A DNA stretch of 7,032 nt, taken from contig JAESSQ010000198.1 of NCBI GenBank assembly GCA_016764035.1, forward strand, positions 1 through 7,032, read 5' to 3'. This DNA is from Gammaproteobacteria bacterium (GTDB taxonomy: Bacteria; Pseudomonadota; Gammaproteobacteria; SZUA-229). The notes under the pieces are model-generated. The model was not told where the DNA came from. It made no database searches and was given only the letters and a program-made list of their open reading frames with translations. Shown piece after piece: positions 6,902-7,032 of the stretch (position 1 is its first letter; each line of letters starts with the position of its first letter). The position numbers and the translations under genes are program-made.

Positions 6902-7032
6902 GGTGGACTGAGCCCTGAGCTTACGGAGCGATCCACAATGGAGCAGTTGATTCAGCGTCACCGATGCTTGCGACCCTGAGCGGCGACGTTTGCCTGCTGT
7001 TCGGTCTCGCCCTGCTTTTGCTGCCCCTGCTG
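6902..7032. other. Foreign-looking high-GC segment joined inside tRNA-Leu
   Basis: From 6902 to the window end the DNA is about 61% GC by hand count (80 of 131), against visibly AT-rich DNA elsewhere. It begins exactly at the missing acceptor strand of tRNA-Leu. It does not read as the normal upstream region of that tRNA, and I see no tRNA or promoter in it. It may be sequence from another organism joined by assembly error, or the edge of an integrated element. Confidence 0.65.
6964..7032 (+). CDS. Start of an ORF for a probable membrane protein, cut by the window edge
   Basis: An ATG at 6964-6966 opens 23 codons to the window edge, translating as MLATLSGDVCLLFGLALL followed by LLPLL. The strongly hydrophobic run from about residue 9 looks like a first transmembrane helix or signal anchor. 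The same frame has a stop (TGA) at 6916-6918, so the ATG is the only ATG start available. No clear Shine-Dalgarno site precedes it. It is on the opposite strand to every other gene here and lies wholly in the high-GC segment. It resembles, from memory only, N-termini of short membrane proteins in marine Synechococcus. I cannot verify this and do not assign a function. Confidence 0.4.
   Translation, partial: MLATLSGDVCLLFGLALLLLPLL

Noticed and set aside
6961..7032. Open minus-strand frame in the high-GC tail (Gln-rich)
   Set aside because: It has no visible start in the window and ends in a stop within 25 codons. The Gln-rich reading is the expected antisense of the Leu-rich plus-strand ORF.
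1..7032. CRISPR array, insertion sequence, toxin-antitoxin, phage or defence genes
   Set aside because: No spaced repeats, transposase, integrase or small paired genes are visible. Apart from the right-end junction, the window is an ordinary conserved housekeeping cluster.

Overview
The window carries the conserved proteostasis cluster of a gammaproteobacterium, all on the minus strand: tRNA-Leu, tig (trigger factor), clpP, clpX, lon, hupB (HU-beta), tRNA-Val. This gene order, with the flanking tRNAs, is familiar from Legionella- and Pseudomonas-like genomes. The protein sequences are close to their gammaproteobacterial counterparts throughout. The DNA is moderately AT-rich, and nothing here narrows the host below class level with confidence.

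Reading in the direction of transcription (right to left), positions 6825-6901 hold the body of a leucine tRNA (anticodon UAG) whose 5' acceptor strand is missing. Then come tig (5467-6756) and, 35 bp later, clpP (4805-5431). A 293 bp gap with several small inverted repeats leads to clpX (3228-4511), and a 166 bp gap with a candidate promoter leads to lon (617-3061). A good intrinsic terminator (551-583) closes lon. A near-consensus sigma70 promoter (478-506) then drives hupB (76-348) through a leader of about 120 nt. The first 34 bases are the 5' part of tRNA-Val (UAC), cut by the window edge.

The products work together. Trigger factor meets nascent chains at the ribosome exit, ClpX unfolds substrates and feeds them into ClpP, Lon degrades damaged and regulatory proteins, and HU-beta is a nucleoid protein and known Lon substrate in E. 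coli. All catalytic motifs are intact, so these are ordinary housekeeping genes.

The one real anomaly is at the right end. Exactly where tRNA-Leu position 7 should begin (after 6901), the sequence changes to unrelated DNA of about 61% GC (hand count, 6902-7032). That DNA carries the start of a plus-strand ORF for a hydrophobic, membrane-type N-terminus. This is either an assembly chimera joined inside a conserved tRNA or the edge of an element inserted at the tRNA. The sequence alone does not decide, and I favour the chimera. I found no undescribed multi-gene system in the window.
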